A stretch of DNA of 64,000 nt from Chelatococcus sambhunathii (GCA_031316315.1 JADBEO010000006.1:62001-126000); one strand, 5' to 3'; numbered from the stretch's first letter, positions 48,094-56,463 are shown. A program made the numbers and translations. The notes: a model not told the origin generated them from the sequence alone.

Positions 48094-48861
48094 TCATCTC
48101 GGCGTCGGCTTGCCCTGGATCTTGGGCAGGTCGGCGGCGTCCAGGGCGTCGGCGACCTGGGGGGCGACCTCGCGCCGGGCGAGCGAAACGGTGAGCTTCT
48201 GCGCGGCGTCCGGCGGCATCAGTCCGAGGATGACTGAAAGCTGCCGCGGCTTCATGCGCGAGGCGACGTCGAGCAGGACTCCCGGATCGAGCTTCTCGAA
48301 GATCCGGGCCGCCTCCTTCGGCTTCATGTTCTCGTACATCGCGACCAGCTCCTTGAGCTTGCCGCTCTCCTCGTCGGCCCGCCGCTTGTCGGCCTCGGCG
48401 ATCGCCGATTCGAGCCGCTTCAGCTCGGCGATCCGCTCGTCCATCCGCTTTTCGGCCGCCTTGAGCAGTTGCTCGCGCTCGTTGAGCTCGGCGGCGCGGG
48501 CGTCGATCGCCTCCCGCCTCTTGGAGAGCGCCTCGATCAGCGCGCCCTGCGACGAGCTCTCGGACGCAAGCTGCCCGGACCTGTCGACCGGCGGATTTTC
48601 CTTGGGGCGCGAGGTCGGCGGCTGGCTCGACTCCGCCTTGCCGTGATCGTCGGGAACGGCGGGCGCCTCGTCCTTCGGCGGCGCGGGCTTGCCTTCCGGC
48701 TTTTCCGATGCGGGCTTCTCGGAAGCCGCGGCCGCGGCCGGCGTCGCGAACAGGTAGCTGGAATGCGTCGCAAACTCGATCGTCTTCAGCGCAAGCAGGG
48801 CGCTCGCGGCCAGGATGACGGTCGGCATGAGCCTCAGACGCGCCGGGGCCCTCGTGGTCAT
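48094..48861 (-). CDS. motE: MotE family protein (MotC chaperone-like)
   Basis: 255 residues: N-terminal transmembrane anchor (about 13-30, PTVILAASALLALKTIEFAT), a Pro/Lys-rich linker, a coiled coil (about 108-172, EALSKRREAIDARAAELNEREQLLKAAEKR), and a MgtE-N/FliG-like helical domain (YENMKPKEAARIFEKLDPGVLLDVASRMKPRQLSVILGLM). In Sinorhizobium MotE is a periplasmic chaperone for MotC. The start overlaps the stop of the DUF6468 gene (ATGA). Confidence 0.85.
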   Translation of the reverse strand: MTTRAPARLRLMPTVILAASALLALKTIEFATHSSYLFATPAAAAASEKPASEKPEGKPAPPKDEAPAVPDDHGKAESSQPPTSRPKENPPVDRSGQLASESSSQGALIEALSKRREAIDARAAELNEREQLLKAAEKRMDERIAELKRLESAIAEADKRRADEESGKLKELVAMYENMKPKEAARIFEKLDPGVLLDVASRMKPRQLSVILGLMPPDAAQKLTVSLARREVAPQVADALDAADLPKIQGKPTPR

Positions 48862-49397
48862 GCGGCGGAGCCCGCGCTTAGGGCGCGCATGCGGTTCGCG
48901 AAGGCCTCGGCCGCCGCGGCGGTCGCGGCCGACCGGCTGAGCGGCTCCGGCTCGACCGCGGCGAGCGCGGCCTTGCGTTCCGCTTCGCGGCGCGCCTCGA
49001 GACGGAGCTGTTCGCGTTCGGCCTCTATCCGCTCGATTTCCTCGCGGGAATCGAGCCGCTGGGCGTGGTCGCGCGCGGCCTTGGCGATCCGGGTGATGCG
49101 GTTGATGACCTCCTCGCCTTCGCCGAGCTGCCCCTTCATCTGCATGGTCAGCGCCTCGGCGCGGCCGAGCCGCTCCGCCAGCGTCTCCTCGCTCTGGGAC
49201 ACTGTCGCCCGCAGCGCGGCGATGGCGCGCTCGGCCGCGTGGGTCGCCGAGACGAGTTCGGTGATGGTGCCGCGCATCGAGGTCTCGTCGTTGCGCAGGC
49301 GCTTCAGCCGCCGATCGAGGATCGAGCAGTAGATGATGGTGGCCGCGAGCAGAACGGCGACGAGCGCCTCGATGGCGAAGCCGATGACGTTCTCCAT
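48858..49397 (-). CDS. DUF6468-type membrane coiled-coil protein of the fliM operon
   Basis: 179 residues: N-terminal transmembrane helix (about 6-26, GFAIEALVAVLLAATIIYCSILDRRLKRLR), then a long charged coiled coil (about 38-145: MRGTITELVSATHAAERAIAALRATV, EEVINRITRIAKAARDHAQ) and an Ala-rich end. This is the alphaproteobacterial family found between fliM and motE; function is unknown, though genomic position implies a motor or stator role. The start touches the fliM stop and its own stop overlaps motE, so the three are translationally coupled. Confidence 0.8.
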   Translation of the reverse strand: MENVIGFAIEALVAVLLAATIIYCSILDRRLKRLRNDETSMRGTITELVSATHAAERAIAALRATVSQSEETLAERLGRAEALTMQMKGQLGEGEEVINRITRIAKAARDHAQRLDSREEIERIEAEREQLRLEARREAERKAALAAVEPEPLSRSAATAAAAEAFANRMRALSAGSAA

Positions 49398-50563
49398 CAC
49401 GCCGTCTCCTTGCGGACCTGTCCCGCCGCCTCGAACGCGGCCAGCGTCGTGCGCGAGCGGCGCAGCGGCTTGGCCACCTGGATCGCGACATGCTCGCCCG
49501 AGCGGCCGATGCGGCCCTGCGTCAGGGGTTCGTCCCCGCACCGGATCTCCACCAGGGCGTCGGGCTTGAGGTCGAGCATCAGCGTGTCGCCGACGTCGAG
49601 GTCGAGGATGCGCCGGAGCGGCAGCTTCTTGTCGTAGAGCACCGCCTTGACCTCGGTCTTCGCGGACCAGATCTCGGTGGCGAGATGGCCTTCCCAGGTC
49701 GCGTCGCGACCGAACTTCTCGCCCATGAAGCCCTGCAGCAGGACGTCGCGGATCGGCTCGATGGTCGCATAGGGCAGCAGGATCTCGATCGAGCCGCCGC
49801 GCTCCTCCATGTCGACCCGCAGCCGCACCAGGATGGCGGCGTTGGCGGGCCGGGTGATGGCTGCGAACTTCGGGTTGGTCTCCAGCCGGTCGAACGAGAA
49901 GGAGACTGGGCTCACCGGGCGGAACGCGAGTTCGGCGTCCTCCAGCACGACCTCGATCATGCGCTGGACCAGGCTGGTCTCGATCGAGGTGTAGGGCCGG
50001 CCCTCGACCTTGAGCTTCGCCGTGGAGCGGCGCCCGCCGAGCAGCACGTCCACGATCGAATAGGCGAGCGGGCTGTCGACGGCGATCATGCCGAAGCCGT
50101 CCCACTGCTTGGCCTTGAAGACGGACAGGATCGCCGGCAGCGGGATCGAGTTCAGATAGTCGCCGAAGCGCACCGACTTGATGATGTCGAGCGAGACCTC
50201 GACGTTGTCGGAGGTGAAGTTGCGGAGCGAGGCCGTGAGCAGCCGGACCAGCCGGTCGAACACGATCTCGAGCATCGGCAGTCGCTCGTAGGAGACGAGC
50301 GCCGAATTGATGATCGCGCGGATACCGGACTGGTCGGAGAGGCCGAGCTCAGCCGGGTTGAAGCCGAGGAAGCTGTCGACCTCGTCCTGGTTCAGGACGC
50401 GGTCGGCGTTCTTGCGCTTCTCCTCGGTCTTGGCGATCTGCGTCTCGAGCTTCGACGCCCAGCTCCCGCCGTCCTCCGCGGCGGAGCCGACCTGCTCGGT
50501 CATCGCGGCTTCCCATTCGGCCGCGAGATCGTCGTCCATGTTTTCGTTGTCGCCGCCCGCCAC
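49397..50563 (-). CDS. fliM: Flagellar motor switch protein FliM
   Basis: C-ring protein that binds CheY-P and reverses or slows rotation. 388 residues from GTG 50563; an ATG nine codons later (50539) is an alternative. N-terminal region with VLNQDEVDSFLGF, the middle domain (ALVSYERLPMLEIVFDRLVRLLTASLRNFTS, GDYLNSIPLPAILSVFKAKQWDGFGMIAVDSPLAYSIVDVLLGG) and a C-terminal SpoA domain (LRRILDLDVGDTLMLDLKPDALVEIRCGDEPLTQGRIG). Between fliL and the DUF6468 gene. Confidence 0.95.
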   Translation of the reverse strand: MAGGDNENMDDDLAAEWEAAMTEQVGSAAEDGGSWASKLETQIAKTEEKRKNADRVLNQDEVDSFLGFNPAELGLSDQSGIRAIINSALVSYERLPMLEIVFDRLVRLLTASLRNFTSDNVEVSLDIIKSVRFGDYLNSIPLPAILSVFKAKQWDGFGMIAVDSPLAYSIVDVLLGGRRSTAKLKVEGRPYTSIETSLVQRMIEVVLEDAELAFRPVSPVSFSFDRLETNPKFAAITRPANAAILVRLRVDMEERGGSIEILLPYATIEPIRDVLLQGFMGEKFGRDATWEGHLATEIWSAKTEVKAVLYDKKLPLRRILDLDVGDTLMLDLKPDALVEIRCGDEPLTQGRIGRSGEHVAIQVAKPLRRSRTTLAAFEAAGQVRKETA

Positions 50564-50583
50564 CGAAGCGTCTCCCGACCGCG

Positions 50584-51126
50584 CTACTGGACCACCATGT
50601 CCTTGAAGAGCACCGCGTCGACCTTGGCCGGCGCAACGGCGACGTTCACCCGGCGCAGAAGCTCCTCCTTGAGCCGGTAGGCGCCCGAGGAGCCGCGGAT
50701 GTCGTCCGGCCGAAGCTCGCGCAGGTGGGTCTGGAAGCTGTCGAGCACGCGCGGCATCATCGGCTTGATGGCGTCGGCCATTTCGGCCTTATCGACCTCG
50801 AGCGCCACATTGAGTCGGACGTAGCGCTGCTTCTCCCGATCGACGGTCGCGAGATTGACGGTCATTTCCGGCAGATCGACATAGGCCTTGGCGCCCTTGC
50901 CGGCCGCGTCCTTGCCGTGGCCGTCCTTGCCGCTTTCGCCGTGGCCGCCCTTTTCCTCGCCGTGTTCGGCCGCGGCCTCGGCATGCTCGCCGCCCGACAG
51001 CGCGAAATAGCCGCCCGCGCCCCCAAGGATCGCGAGCGCCGCGGCGGCGCCGATGATGAGCAGCTTCTTCTTGGATTTCGGGGCCGCCTTCTTGGCAGCG
51101 CCCTCTTCCGTGTCCTGATCCGCCAT
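50584..51126 (-). CDS. fliL: Flagellar basal body-associated protein FliL
   Basis: 180 residues around the stator units. Single transmembrane helix (about 21-43, KLLIIGAAAALAILGGAGGYFAL) after a Lys-rich cytoplasmic tail; a His/Gly/Glu-rich linker (about 47-78, EHAEAAAEHGEEKGGHGESG) which could bind metal; and the periplasmic FliL domain (YVDLPEMTVNLATVDREKQRYVRLNVALEVD, LREELLRRVNVAV-like end). First gene of the minus-strand motor operon. Confidence 0.92.
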   Translation of the reverse strand: MADQDTEEGAAKKAAPKSKKKLLIIGAAAALAILGGAGGYFALSGGEHAEAAAEHGEEKGGHGESGKDGHGKDAAGKGAKAYVDLPEMTVNLATVDREKQRYVRLNVALEVDKAEMADAIKPMMPRVLDSFQTHLRELRPDDIRGSSGAYRLKEELLRRVNVAVAPAKVDAVLFKDMVVQ

Positions 51127-51230
51127 CTGGCTCGCCCCACGGCCGCTCGGCCGCGCTGTCCGTCACGCGCCGAACCCGTCGCCGGCGATGGTTAACGGAT
51201 AGGTCGGGAAGGTTAACGAACCCTTTCGCT

Positions 51231-51265
51231 GGGCAAATTCTGCCGGGCAAATTGCGCCTGCCCGG
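51231..51265. promoter_or_regulatory. FlbD/ftr-like palindromes B1 and B2 (flgF)
   Basis: B1 is GGGCA-aattc-TGCCG (51231-51245), B2 is CCGGGCA-N9-TGCCCGG (51243-51265); they overlap by three bases. The centre of B2 is 82 bp upstream of the -24 GG of the sigma-54 element, the same distance as palindrome C to the flgE element. This is the geometry expected of an enhancer for a sigma-54 activator such as FlbD. Confidence 0.55.
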
Positions 51266-51333
51266 CTGAAGCGCGGCGCCTCTTTCCTGCCGGGAGACGA
51301 CGGAAATCGCTCAAATCCGAGCGATTTCCCGAC

Positions 51334-51350
51334 TTGGCACGCCGCCTGCA
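51334..51350 (+). promoter_or_regulatory. Sigma-54 promoter of flgF
   Basis: TTGGCACGCCGCCTGCA matches the RpoN consensus YTGGCACG-N4-TTGCW at all but one position, with the required GG-N10-GC spacing (51336-51349). It lies 81 bp before the flgF GTG start. Confidence 0.75.
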
Positions 51351-51430
51351 ATTCGATCGCCGGATGCGGCCCGCCGTCGGGGAGGATGGCGGGGCGAGAT
51401 CCGGAAAAGATTTCAGGCCGGGAGCGTGTG

Positions 51431-52177
51431 GTGGAAAACGCCTCTCTGGTCGGGTTGTCGCGGCAGGTCGCCCTGCGGCGCGAACTCGACGTCATTGCGA
51501 ACAACGTCGCGAACATGAACACGTCCGGCTTCAAGGCGGAGCAGCTCGCCTTGGCCGAGCGTGTGATGCCGAAGGCGCGCGACGACCAGTTTCAGCGCCC
51601 GGACCGGACCTTGTCCTTCGTCGAGGACCTTTCGACCTGGCACGACCAGTCGCCAGGCGTCGTCCAGACGACCGGCGGCGCGAACGACTTCGCGATCGAC
51701 GGCGACGGCTTCTTCGTGGTCGAGACCCCGGCCGGCCCGCGCTACACGCGCAACGGCGCGTTCCAGATCAACGCCAGCGGCGATCTCGTGACGTCGGAAG
51801 GCGCGCGGGTGCTCTCGACCGCCGGCCCCGTGCAGTTCGCCCCGACGGAGACCGGCTTCACCGTCGCGGGCGACGGCACGATCACCACCAGCGAAGGCAT
51901 CCGCGGCCGCCTCAGGGTCGCGCGCTTCTCCAACATGCAGGACCTGACGAAGGAGGGCGGCAGCCTGTTCAGCTCGACGGCTATTCCGAACGAAACGGCC
52001 AGCATCCGCTCCCGCGTCGTGCAGGGCGCGATCGAGAAGTCCAACGTCAAGCCGATCTCGGAGATGAGCCGCCTGATCGAGGTGACGCGCGCCTACGAGA
52101 ACGTCACCGGCATGCTCTCGCGCCAGGACGAGATGCGCCGTTCCGCCATCGAGCGCCTCGCGGACGTGCCGGCATGA
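51431..52177 (+). CDS. flgF: Flagellar basal-body rod protein FlgF
   Basis: 248-residue proximal rod subunit. The start is a GTG at 51431 (VENASLVGLSRQVALRRELDV, aligning with known FlgF) with GGGAG 6 nt upstream; an ATG at 51386 would add 15 residues and lies closer to the promoter. N-terminal rod motif VIANNVANMNTSGFKAEQ, central FAIDGDGFFVVETPAGPRYTRNGAF, C-terminal MSRLIEVTRAYENVTGMLSRQDEM. First gene of flgF-flgG-flgA-flgH, expressed from a sigma-54 type promoter. Confidence 0.93.
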   Translation: MENASLVGLSRQVALRRELDVIANNVANMNTSGFKAEQLALAERVMPKARDDQFQRPDRTLSFVEDLSTWHDQSPGVVQTTGGANDFAIDGDGFFVVETPAGPRYTRNGAFQINASGDLVTSEGARVLSTAGPVQFAPTETGFTVAGDGTITTSEGIRGRLRVARFSNMQDLTKEGGSLFSSTAIPNETASIRSRVVQGAIEKSNVKPISEMSRLIEVTRAYENVTGMLSRQDEMRRSAIERLADVPA

Positions 52178-52207
52178 GCAAGAACCAGCGCGCCCAACGG
52201 GCCGACT

Positions 52208-52323
52208 GCGTGCTTCGAGACGCCCGCCTTCGGCAGGCTCCTCAGCATGAGGGACGGTTCTGCTTTGGCCTCCTCAACATTCCTCATGCTGAGGAGGCCC
52301 GTCAGGGCCGTCTCGAAGCACGC
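52208..52323. repeat. Large palindromic intergenic repeat between flgF and flgG
   Basis: Outer arms GCGTGCTTCGAGACG (52208-52222) and CGTCTCGAAGCACGC (52309-52323) are perfect inverted repeats; inner arms GGCTCCTCAGCATGAGG and CCTCATGCTGAGGAGGCC pair almost perfectly. The whole element can form a cruciform or a long mRNA hairpin. Elements with CTTCGAGACG and CTCAGCATGAGG arms are dispersed in many Hyphomicrobiales genomes. It interrupts an otherwise compact operon (181 nt between flgF and flgG). Confidence 0.8.
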
Positions 52324-52358
52324 AGGTCCTCTCCCCAACTCGTCAAGGGAGCCGCCTG

Positions 52359-53147
52359 ATGCGCGCCCTCTACACCGCCTCGACCGGCATGGCCGCGCAG
52401 GAGATGAACGTCGAGGTCATCTCGAACAACATCGCGAACATGCGGACCACCGGCTTTAAGCGCCAGCGGGCCGAGTTCCAGGACCTGCTCTACCAGCAGC
52501 TGCGGCGCGTCGGCGCCTCGAGCTCGGACGCCGGCACGGTGCTGCCGACCGGCGTCGACATCGGCTCGGGCGTCAAGCTGGTCGCGACGCCCCGGGTCAT
52601 GAGCCAGGGCACGGTCTTTCCGACGGAAAAGACCTATGACGTCGCGATCCGCGGCGAGGGCTACTTCAAGATCGAACTGCCGGACGGGACCGACGCCTAC
52701 ACCCGTGACGGCTCCTTCGAGATCGACCCGAACGGCCAGCTTGTCACCGCCGACGGCTACACGATCTCGCCCGGAATCACGGTCCCGAACAACGCGCTGT
52801 CCGTCACGATCTCCCCGGTCGGCGAAGTGCAGGCGACCATCGCCGGCCAGACGGCGCCCCAGAACCTCGGCCAGCTGCAGCTTGCGCGCTTCGTCAACAA
52901 GTCGGGGCTCGAAGCCAAGGGCGACAACATGTTCCTCGAGACCGAGGCAAGCGGGGCGCCGCTGGAGGACGTCCCCGGCGCCGAGGGCTTCGGCACGCTG
53001 CTGCAGGGCTATCTCGAGCAGGCCAACGTCAATGCGGTCACAGAAATCTCGGACCTGATCGCGGCGCAGCGCGCCTACGAGATGAATTCGAAGGTCGTCT
53101 CCTCCGCCGACCAGATGCTTCAGAACACCAGCCAGATGCTGCGGTGA
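52359..53147 (+). CDS. flgG: Flagellar distal rod protein FlgG
   Basis: 262 residues, the family length: MRALYTASTGMAAQEMNVEVISNNIANMRTTGFKRQRAEFQDLLYQ, the FlgG-type VGASSSDAGTVLPTGVDIGSGV, YFKIELPDGTDAYTRDGSFEID, and C-terminal GFGTLLQGYLEQANVNAVTEISDLIAAQRAYEMNSKVVSSADQML. Downstream of the palindromic repeat and 5 nt before flgA. Confidence 0.97.
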   Translation: MRALYTASTGMAAQEMNVEVISNNIANMRTTGFKRQRAEFQDLLYQQLRRVGASSSDAGTVLPTGVDIGSGVKLVATPRVMSQGTVFPTEKTYDVAIRGEGYFKIELPDGTDAYTRDGSFEIDPNGQLVTADGYTISPGITVPNNALSVTISPVGEVQATIAGQTAPQNLGQLQLARFVNKSGLEAKGDNMFLETEASGAPLEDVPGAEGFGTLLQGYLEQANVNAVTEISDLIAAQRAYEMNSKVVSSADQMLQNTSQMLR

Positions 53148-53152
53148 GGGCA

Positions 53153-54094
53153 ATGACGCGTCTTCTTCTCGCTCTCGCCGCCTCGATCGCCGCCTTCCCG
53201 GCGCTTGCCGGCCCGACCCTCAAGGACGAAGTCGTGGTCTCGAACGACGTCGTCACGGTCGGCGACCTGTTCGACCACGCCGAGGGCCTCGAGGGCATCG
53301 CCCTCTTCCGCGCTCCCGATCCGGGCCAGAGCGGCCCCCTTCCCGCCGCCGCGGCGCTTGCGGCGGCCCGCCGGGCCGGCGTCGCCGGCGCCGAGGCGGG
53401 AGACGTCCGGCAGGTCTTCGTGACGCGGCTCAGCCGCGAGATCAGCGCGGCCGACATCACGGGCTCGATCGTCGCGCGCGCCGCGACCGACTACGGCGTC
53501 GACGTCGACGCCGTCGACGTCAAACTCGACGGCGAGGTCGGGCCGGTCCACGTGCCGACAAGCCATACCGGGCCGCTTCAGGTGACCCGCTTCGTCGCCG
53601 ACCGGCAGACCGGCCGCTTCGAGGCGTCGCTCGCCGTCGCCGGAACGCCGCGCCGCGAGGAGCCCATCCGCGTGAGCGGGACTGCGGTCGAGACCGTGGA
53701 GGTCGCGACGCTGTCGCGGCCGCTCGACCGCGGCGACCTCGTCGCCGCCTCGGACGTCCGCTACGACCGCCGTCCCAAGTCCCAGGTGGGCGACGCTATG
53801 GCGCCCTCCGACGTGACCGGCCTCGCCGCGAAGCGTCCCATCCGCGAAGGACAGCCGCTGCGCGCGGGCGACCTCGCGCGGCCGCAGCATGTCGAGCGCG
53901 GCGGTTTCGTCACGCTGGTCTACGCGACGTCCGGCGTGTCGCTGTCGCTCAAGGCCAAGGCCCTCGCGTCGGGCGCGCAGGGCGACGTCGTCTCCGTCCA
54001 GAACATCCAGTCCAAGCGCGTGGTGAGCGGAGTGGTCACCGGACCGTCGGAGGTCACCGTGACCTCCGCGGTGACCACTCTCGCCCGCCGTTGA
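53153..54094 (+). CDS. flgA: Flagellar P-ring assembly chaperone FlgA
   Basis: 313 residues with a signal peptide (MTRLLLALAASIAAFPALA). Alphaproteobacterial long form: TLKDEVVVSNDVVTVGDLFDHAEGL, then the conserved SAF-type C-terminal region LSRPLDRGDLVAASDVRYDRRP, AAKRPIREGQPLRAGDLARPQHVERGGFVTLVYATSGVSLSLKAKAL. It guides FlgI polymerisation into the P-ring; flgI itself is not in the window. ATG 53153 has GAGGG upstream; an overlapping GTG at 53144 is possible. Confidence 0.93.
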   Translation: MTRLLLALAASIAAFPALAGPTLKDEVVVSNDVVTVGDLFDHAEGLEGIALFRAPDPGQSGPLPAAAALAAARRAGVAGAEAGDVRQVFVTRLSREISAADITGSIVARAATDYGVDVDAVDVKLDGEVGPVHVPTSHTGPLQVTRFVADRQTGRFEASLAVAGTPRREEPIRVSGTAVETVEVATLSRPLDRGDLVAASDVRYDRRPKSQVGDAMAPSDVTGLAAKRPIREGQPLRAGDLARPQHVERGGFVTLVYATSGVSLSLKAKALASGAQGDVVSVQNIQSKRVVSGVVTGPSEVTVTSAVTTLARR

Positions 54095-54105
54095 GGAGCG
54101 TCCCG

Positions 54106-54858
54106 ATGGTCATGCGTCACTCCGTCCGCCTCGGCGCGGTCGCCCTCGCCGCCTCGCTCCTCGCCGGCTGCGGCGCCGCCGACAGGCTCGCCAATATCGG
54201 CGCGCAGCCGGCGCTCTCGCCGATCGAGAACCCGACGGCCCAGCCCGGATACAAGCGCGTCTCCATGCCGATGCCGGAGGTCGCGCCGGTCTCCTACGCG
54301 CCGAACTCGCTGTGGCGCGGCGGGGCCAAGGGCTTCTTCAAGGATCCGCGCGCCAAGCAGGTCGGCGACCTGCTGACGGTCAAGGTCGCGATCACCGACA
54401 AGGCCGAAATCGAGAACAGCTCCGCCCGCTCGCGCACCAGCTCCGACACCTCGGGCGTGAACAATCTTTTGGGCTTCGAGACCAAGCTCGGGAAGGTGTT
54501 TCCGAGCGGGTTCGACGCCTCGAAGTTGGCCGACACCTCCTCCACCTCGGCCTATGAGGGCAGTGGCACGGTGGACAGGAAGGAGACCCTGACCACCAAC
54601 GTGGCCGCCGTCGTCACCCAGGTCCTGCCGAACGGCTCCCTGGTGATTGAAGGCAAGCAGGAGATCCGGGTCAATTTCGAGATCCGCGAGCTGATCGTCG
54701 CCGGCGTCGTCCGGACCGAGGACATCGACAGCGACAACACCATTCCGAGCGAGAAGATCGCGCAGGCCCGCATCGCCTATGGCGGACGCGGCCAGATCAC
54801 CGACGTCCAGCAGCCGCGCTACGGCCAGCAGGTGATGGACGTGCTGCTTCCGTTCTGA
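54106..54858 (+). CDS. flgH: Flagellar L-ring protein FlgH (lipoprotein)
   Basis: 250 residues from ATG 54106 (GAGGAG 7 nt upstream). Lipobox LLAGC places a lipid on the cysteine, giving outer-membrane anchoring. FlgH signatures: NSLWRGGAKGFFKDPRAKQVGDLLTVKVAITDKAEIENSS, YEGSGTVDRKETLTTNVAAVVTQVLPNGSLVIEGKQEIRVNFEIRELIVAGVVRTEDI, ending IAYGGRGQITDVQQPRYGQQVMDVLLPF. Last gene of the flgF unit; a strong hairpin follows. Confidence 0.96.
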   Translation: MVMRHSVRLGAVALAASLLAGCGAADRLANIGAQPALSPIENPTAQPGYKRVSMPMPEVAPVSYAPNSLWRGGAKGFFKDPRAKQVGDLLTVKVAITDKAEIENSSARSRTSSDTSGVNNLLGFETKLGKVFPSGFDASKLADTSSTSAYEGSGTVDRKETLTTNVAAVVTQVLPNGSLVIEGKQEIRVNFEIRELIVAGVVRTEDIDSDNTIPSEKIAQARIAYGGRGQITDVQQPRYGQQVMDVLLPF

Positions 54859-54946
54859 GGCTTTTCAGAGCTTCGCGGACGGGTCGCTCCCGATCCGCGG
54901 ACCTGTCCGGCCGGCGGCGTCCACCCGCCCTCGCCCGGACGCTTGA

Positions 54947-54974
54947 GCGGCCGCCGGCTCCCCCCGGCGGCCGC
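54947..54974. terminator. Hairpin between flgH and the sugar dehydrogenase gene
   Basis: GCGGCCGCCGG-ctcccc-CCGGCGGCCGC, a perfect 11-bp stem between two convergent genes. There is no T run, but location suggests a bidirectional terminator. Confidence 0.5.
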
Positions 54975-54993
54975 TGCCGCTTAAGACGGCTCG

Positions 54994-56178
54994 TCAGCTC
55001 CGCGCCTTCTCCGGCTTCAGCCTGAGCACCCTGCCCTCCTCGCTGTCGGTCAGCAGGTAGATGAGCCCGTCCGGTCCCTGCCTGACGTCGCGGATGCGCT
55101 CGCCCATGTCGTCGAGCAGGCGCTCCTCGTGGACGACCTTGGTCCCGTCGAGTTCGAGCCGGGCGAGCGTCGGGATGGCGAGGCCGCCGACGAAGGCCGA
55201 GCCCTTCCAGCCGGGATAGGCGTCGCCGGTGTAGAAGGCGAGGCCCGACGTGCCGATCGACGGCACCCAGTAATGGACCGGCTGCTCCATGCCCTTCTTG
55301 CTGGAAGGGCCGATGTCCTCGCCGGAATATTCCTTACCGTAAGTGATGATCGGCCAGCCGTAGTTCTTGCCGGCCTCCGGACGGTTGAGCTCGTCGCCGC
55401 CGCGCGGGCCGTGCTCGACGGTCCACAGCTGACCGTCGGCCGGATTGATCGCGGCACCCTGGATGTTGCGATGGCCGTAGGACCAGATCTCCGGCTTCGC
55501 GCCGTCCTTGGCGTCGAACGGGTTGCCGGCGGCGGGCGATCCGTCTCGCGTCAGCCGCACCACCTTGCCGAGCGTCTCGTCGAGCGCCTGCGCTTTGCCG
55601 CGAAACTCCTTGTCGGAGCGCTCGCCCGTCGTCACGAACACCATGCCGTCCGGCGCGAACACGATGCGCGATCCGAAGTGCTTGGTGGACTGATACTTCG
55701 GCGCCTGCCGCCAGATCACCGAGACGTCGTCGAGGCGCGGCGCGTTCCCGGAGAGCTTGCCGCGCGCCAGCGCCGTGCCGTTGACCCCGCCCTCGCCCGC
55801 CTCGGCGAAAGTGAAATAGACGTACTTGGTCTGCGCGAAGTCCGGGGCGACCGCGACGTCGAGCAGGCCGCCCTGCCCGCGCGCGTCGACCTTCGGAAGA
55901 CCGGTCACCGGCGCCGAGAGCTTGCCGTCGGGCAGGACGATGCGCATGCGCCCCGCCTTCTCGGTCACCAGCATCCGCCCGTCCGGAAGGAAGGCGAGTC
56001 CCCAGGGGCGCTCGAGGCCTTCCGCGACGGTCTCGACGGAAAACGCCTGCTTCTCCGACGTCTCGACCGAAGAGGCCTTCTTGGCCTGCGCGAGAGCGAG
56101 GCCTCCGCCGGCCGCGGCGAGCGCGACGACCGCGGCGAGACGGCCAACGGACGCGCGGAAGCTCGGCGTAGTCATCAT
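54994..56178 (-). CDS. PQQ-dependent aldose sugar dehydrogenase-like protein (exported)
   Basis: 394 residues from ATG 56178 (GGAGA upstream), with a signal peptide (about 1-31, ending LALAQA). Six-bladed propeller of the soluble glucose/aldose dehydrogenase family: VAEGLERPWGLAFLPDGRMLVTEKAGR, GQGGLLDVAVAPDF, HFGSRIVFAPDGMVFVTTGERSD, catalytic-loop WSYGHRNIQGAAINPADGQLWTVEHGPRGGDELN, and YGWPIITYGKEYSG. Family members oxidise sugars in the periplasm with PQQ and calcium. It sits alone, minus strand, between two plus-strand flagellar units. Confidence 0.87.
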   Translation of the reverse strand: MMTTPSFRASVGRLAAVVALAAAGGGLALAQAKKASSVETSEKQAFSVETVAEGLERPWGLAFLPDGRMLVTEKAGRMRIVLPDGKLSAPVTGLPKVDARGQGGLLDVAVAPDFAQTKYVYFTFAEAGEGGVNGTALARGKLSGNAPRLDDVSVIWRQAPKYQSTKHFGSRIVFAPDGMVFVTTGERSDKEFRGKAQALDETLGKVVRLTRDGSPAAGNPFDAKDGAKPEIWSYGHRNIQGAAINPADGQLWTVEHGPRGGDELNRPEAGKNYGWPIITYGKEYSGEDIGPSSKKGMEQPVHYWVPSIGTSGLAFYTGDAYPGWKGSAFVGGLAIPTLARLELDGTKVVHEERLLDDMGERIRDVRQGPDGLIYLLTDSEEGRVLRLKPEKARS

Positions 56179-56446
56179 CTGCGGATCTCCGTGCGCTCGG
56201 GGGCGGACGGGAGATGGCGCGCCGTCCGTCCGATTCAAATCACGTGCGATCACGAGCCCTTCAAAAGGATCGGCGAAGTCCTTCGCTCGCGCGAGCGAGA
56301 CGATCAGCGAGCGGGTTGCGAGCAGCGTGACCGGCCTCTATCCGCAGATGAAACGCAGTCCAGCGGCGCGCCCTGCTCAGGCGGGGGAGCCGCGATGTCG
56401 CGACGTTGTGGCGTCCTCCAGATGACGCCGGATCGGCGCCCGCGCG

Positions 56447-56463
56447 CCGGCAAAAGCTGCCGG
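56447..56463. promoter_or_regulatory. FlbD/ftr-like palindrome C (flgE)
   Basis: CCGGCA-aaagc-TGCCGG, a perfect 6-bp inverted repeat with 5-nt spacer, centred 82 bp upstream of the -24 GG of the flgE sigma-54 element. Strongest copy of the recurring flagellar palindrome. Confidence 0.6.

Larger units (their letters stand above)
51127..51430. promoter_or_regulatory. Divergent fliL / flgF control region
   Basis: 304-nt non-coding region. From left to right it holds two GGTTAACG direct repeats 21 bp apart (51190-51197, 51211-51218; CtrA-like half-sites on the fliL side), overlapping palindromes at 51231-51265, and a sigma-54 element at 51334-51350 facing flgF. No RNA gene is seen. The separate elements are listed individually. 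Confidence 0.6.

Noticed and set aside
45712-48237. Plus-strand open frame of 841 codons opposite the AMIN/TPR gene
   Set aside because: Antisense shadow; the minus-strand frame has a signal peptide and coherent beta and helical modules.
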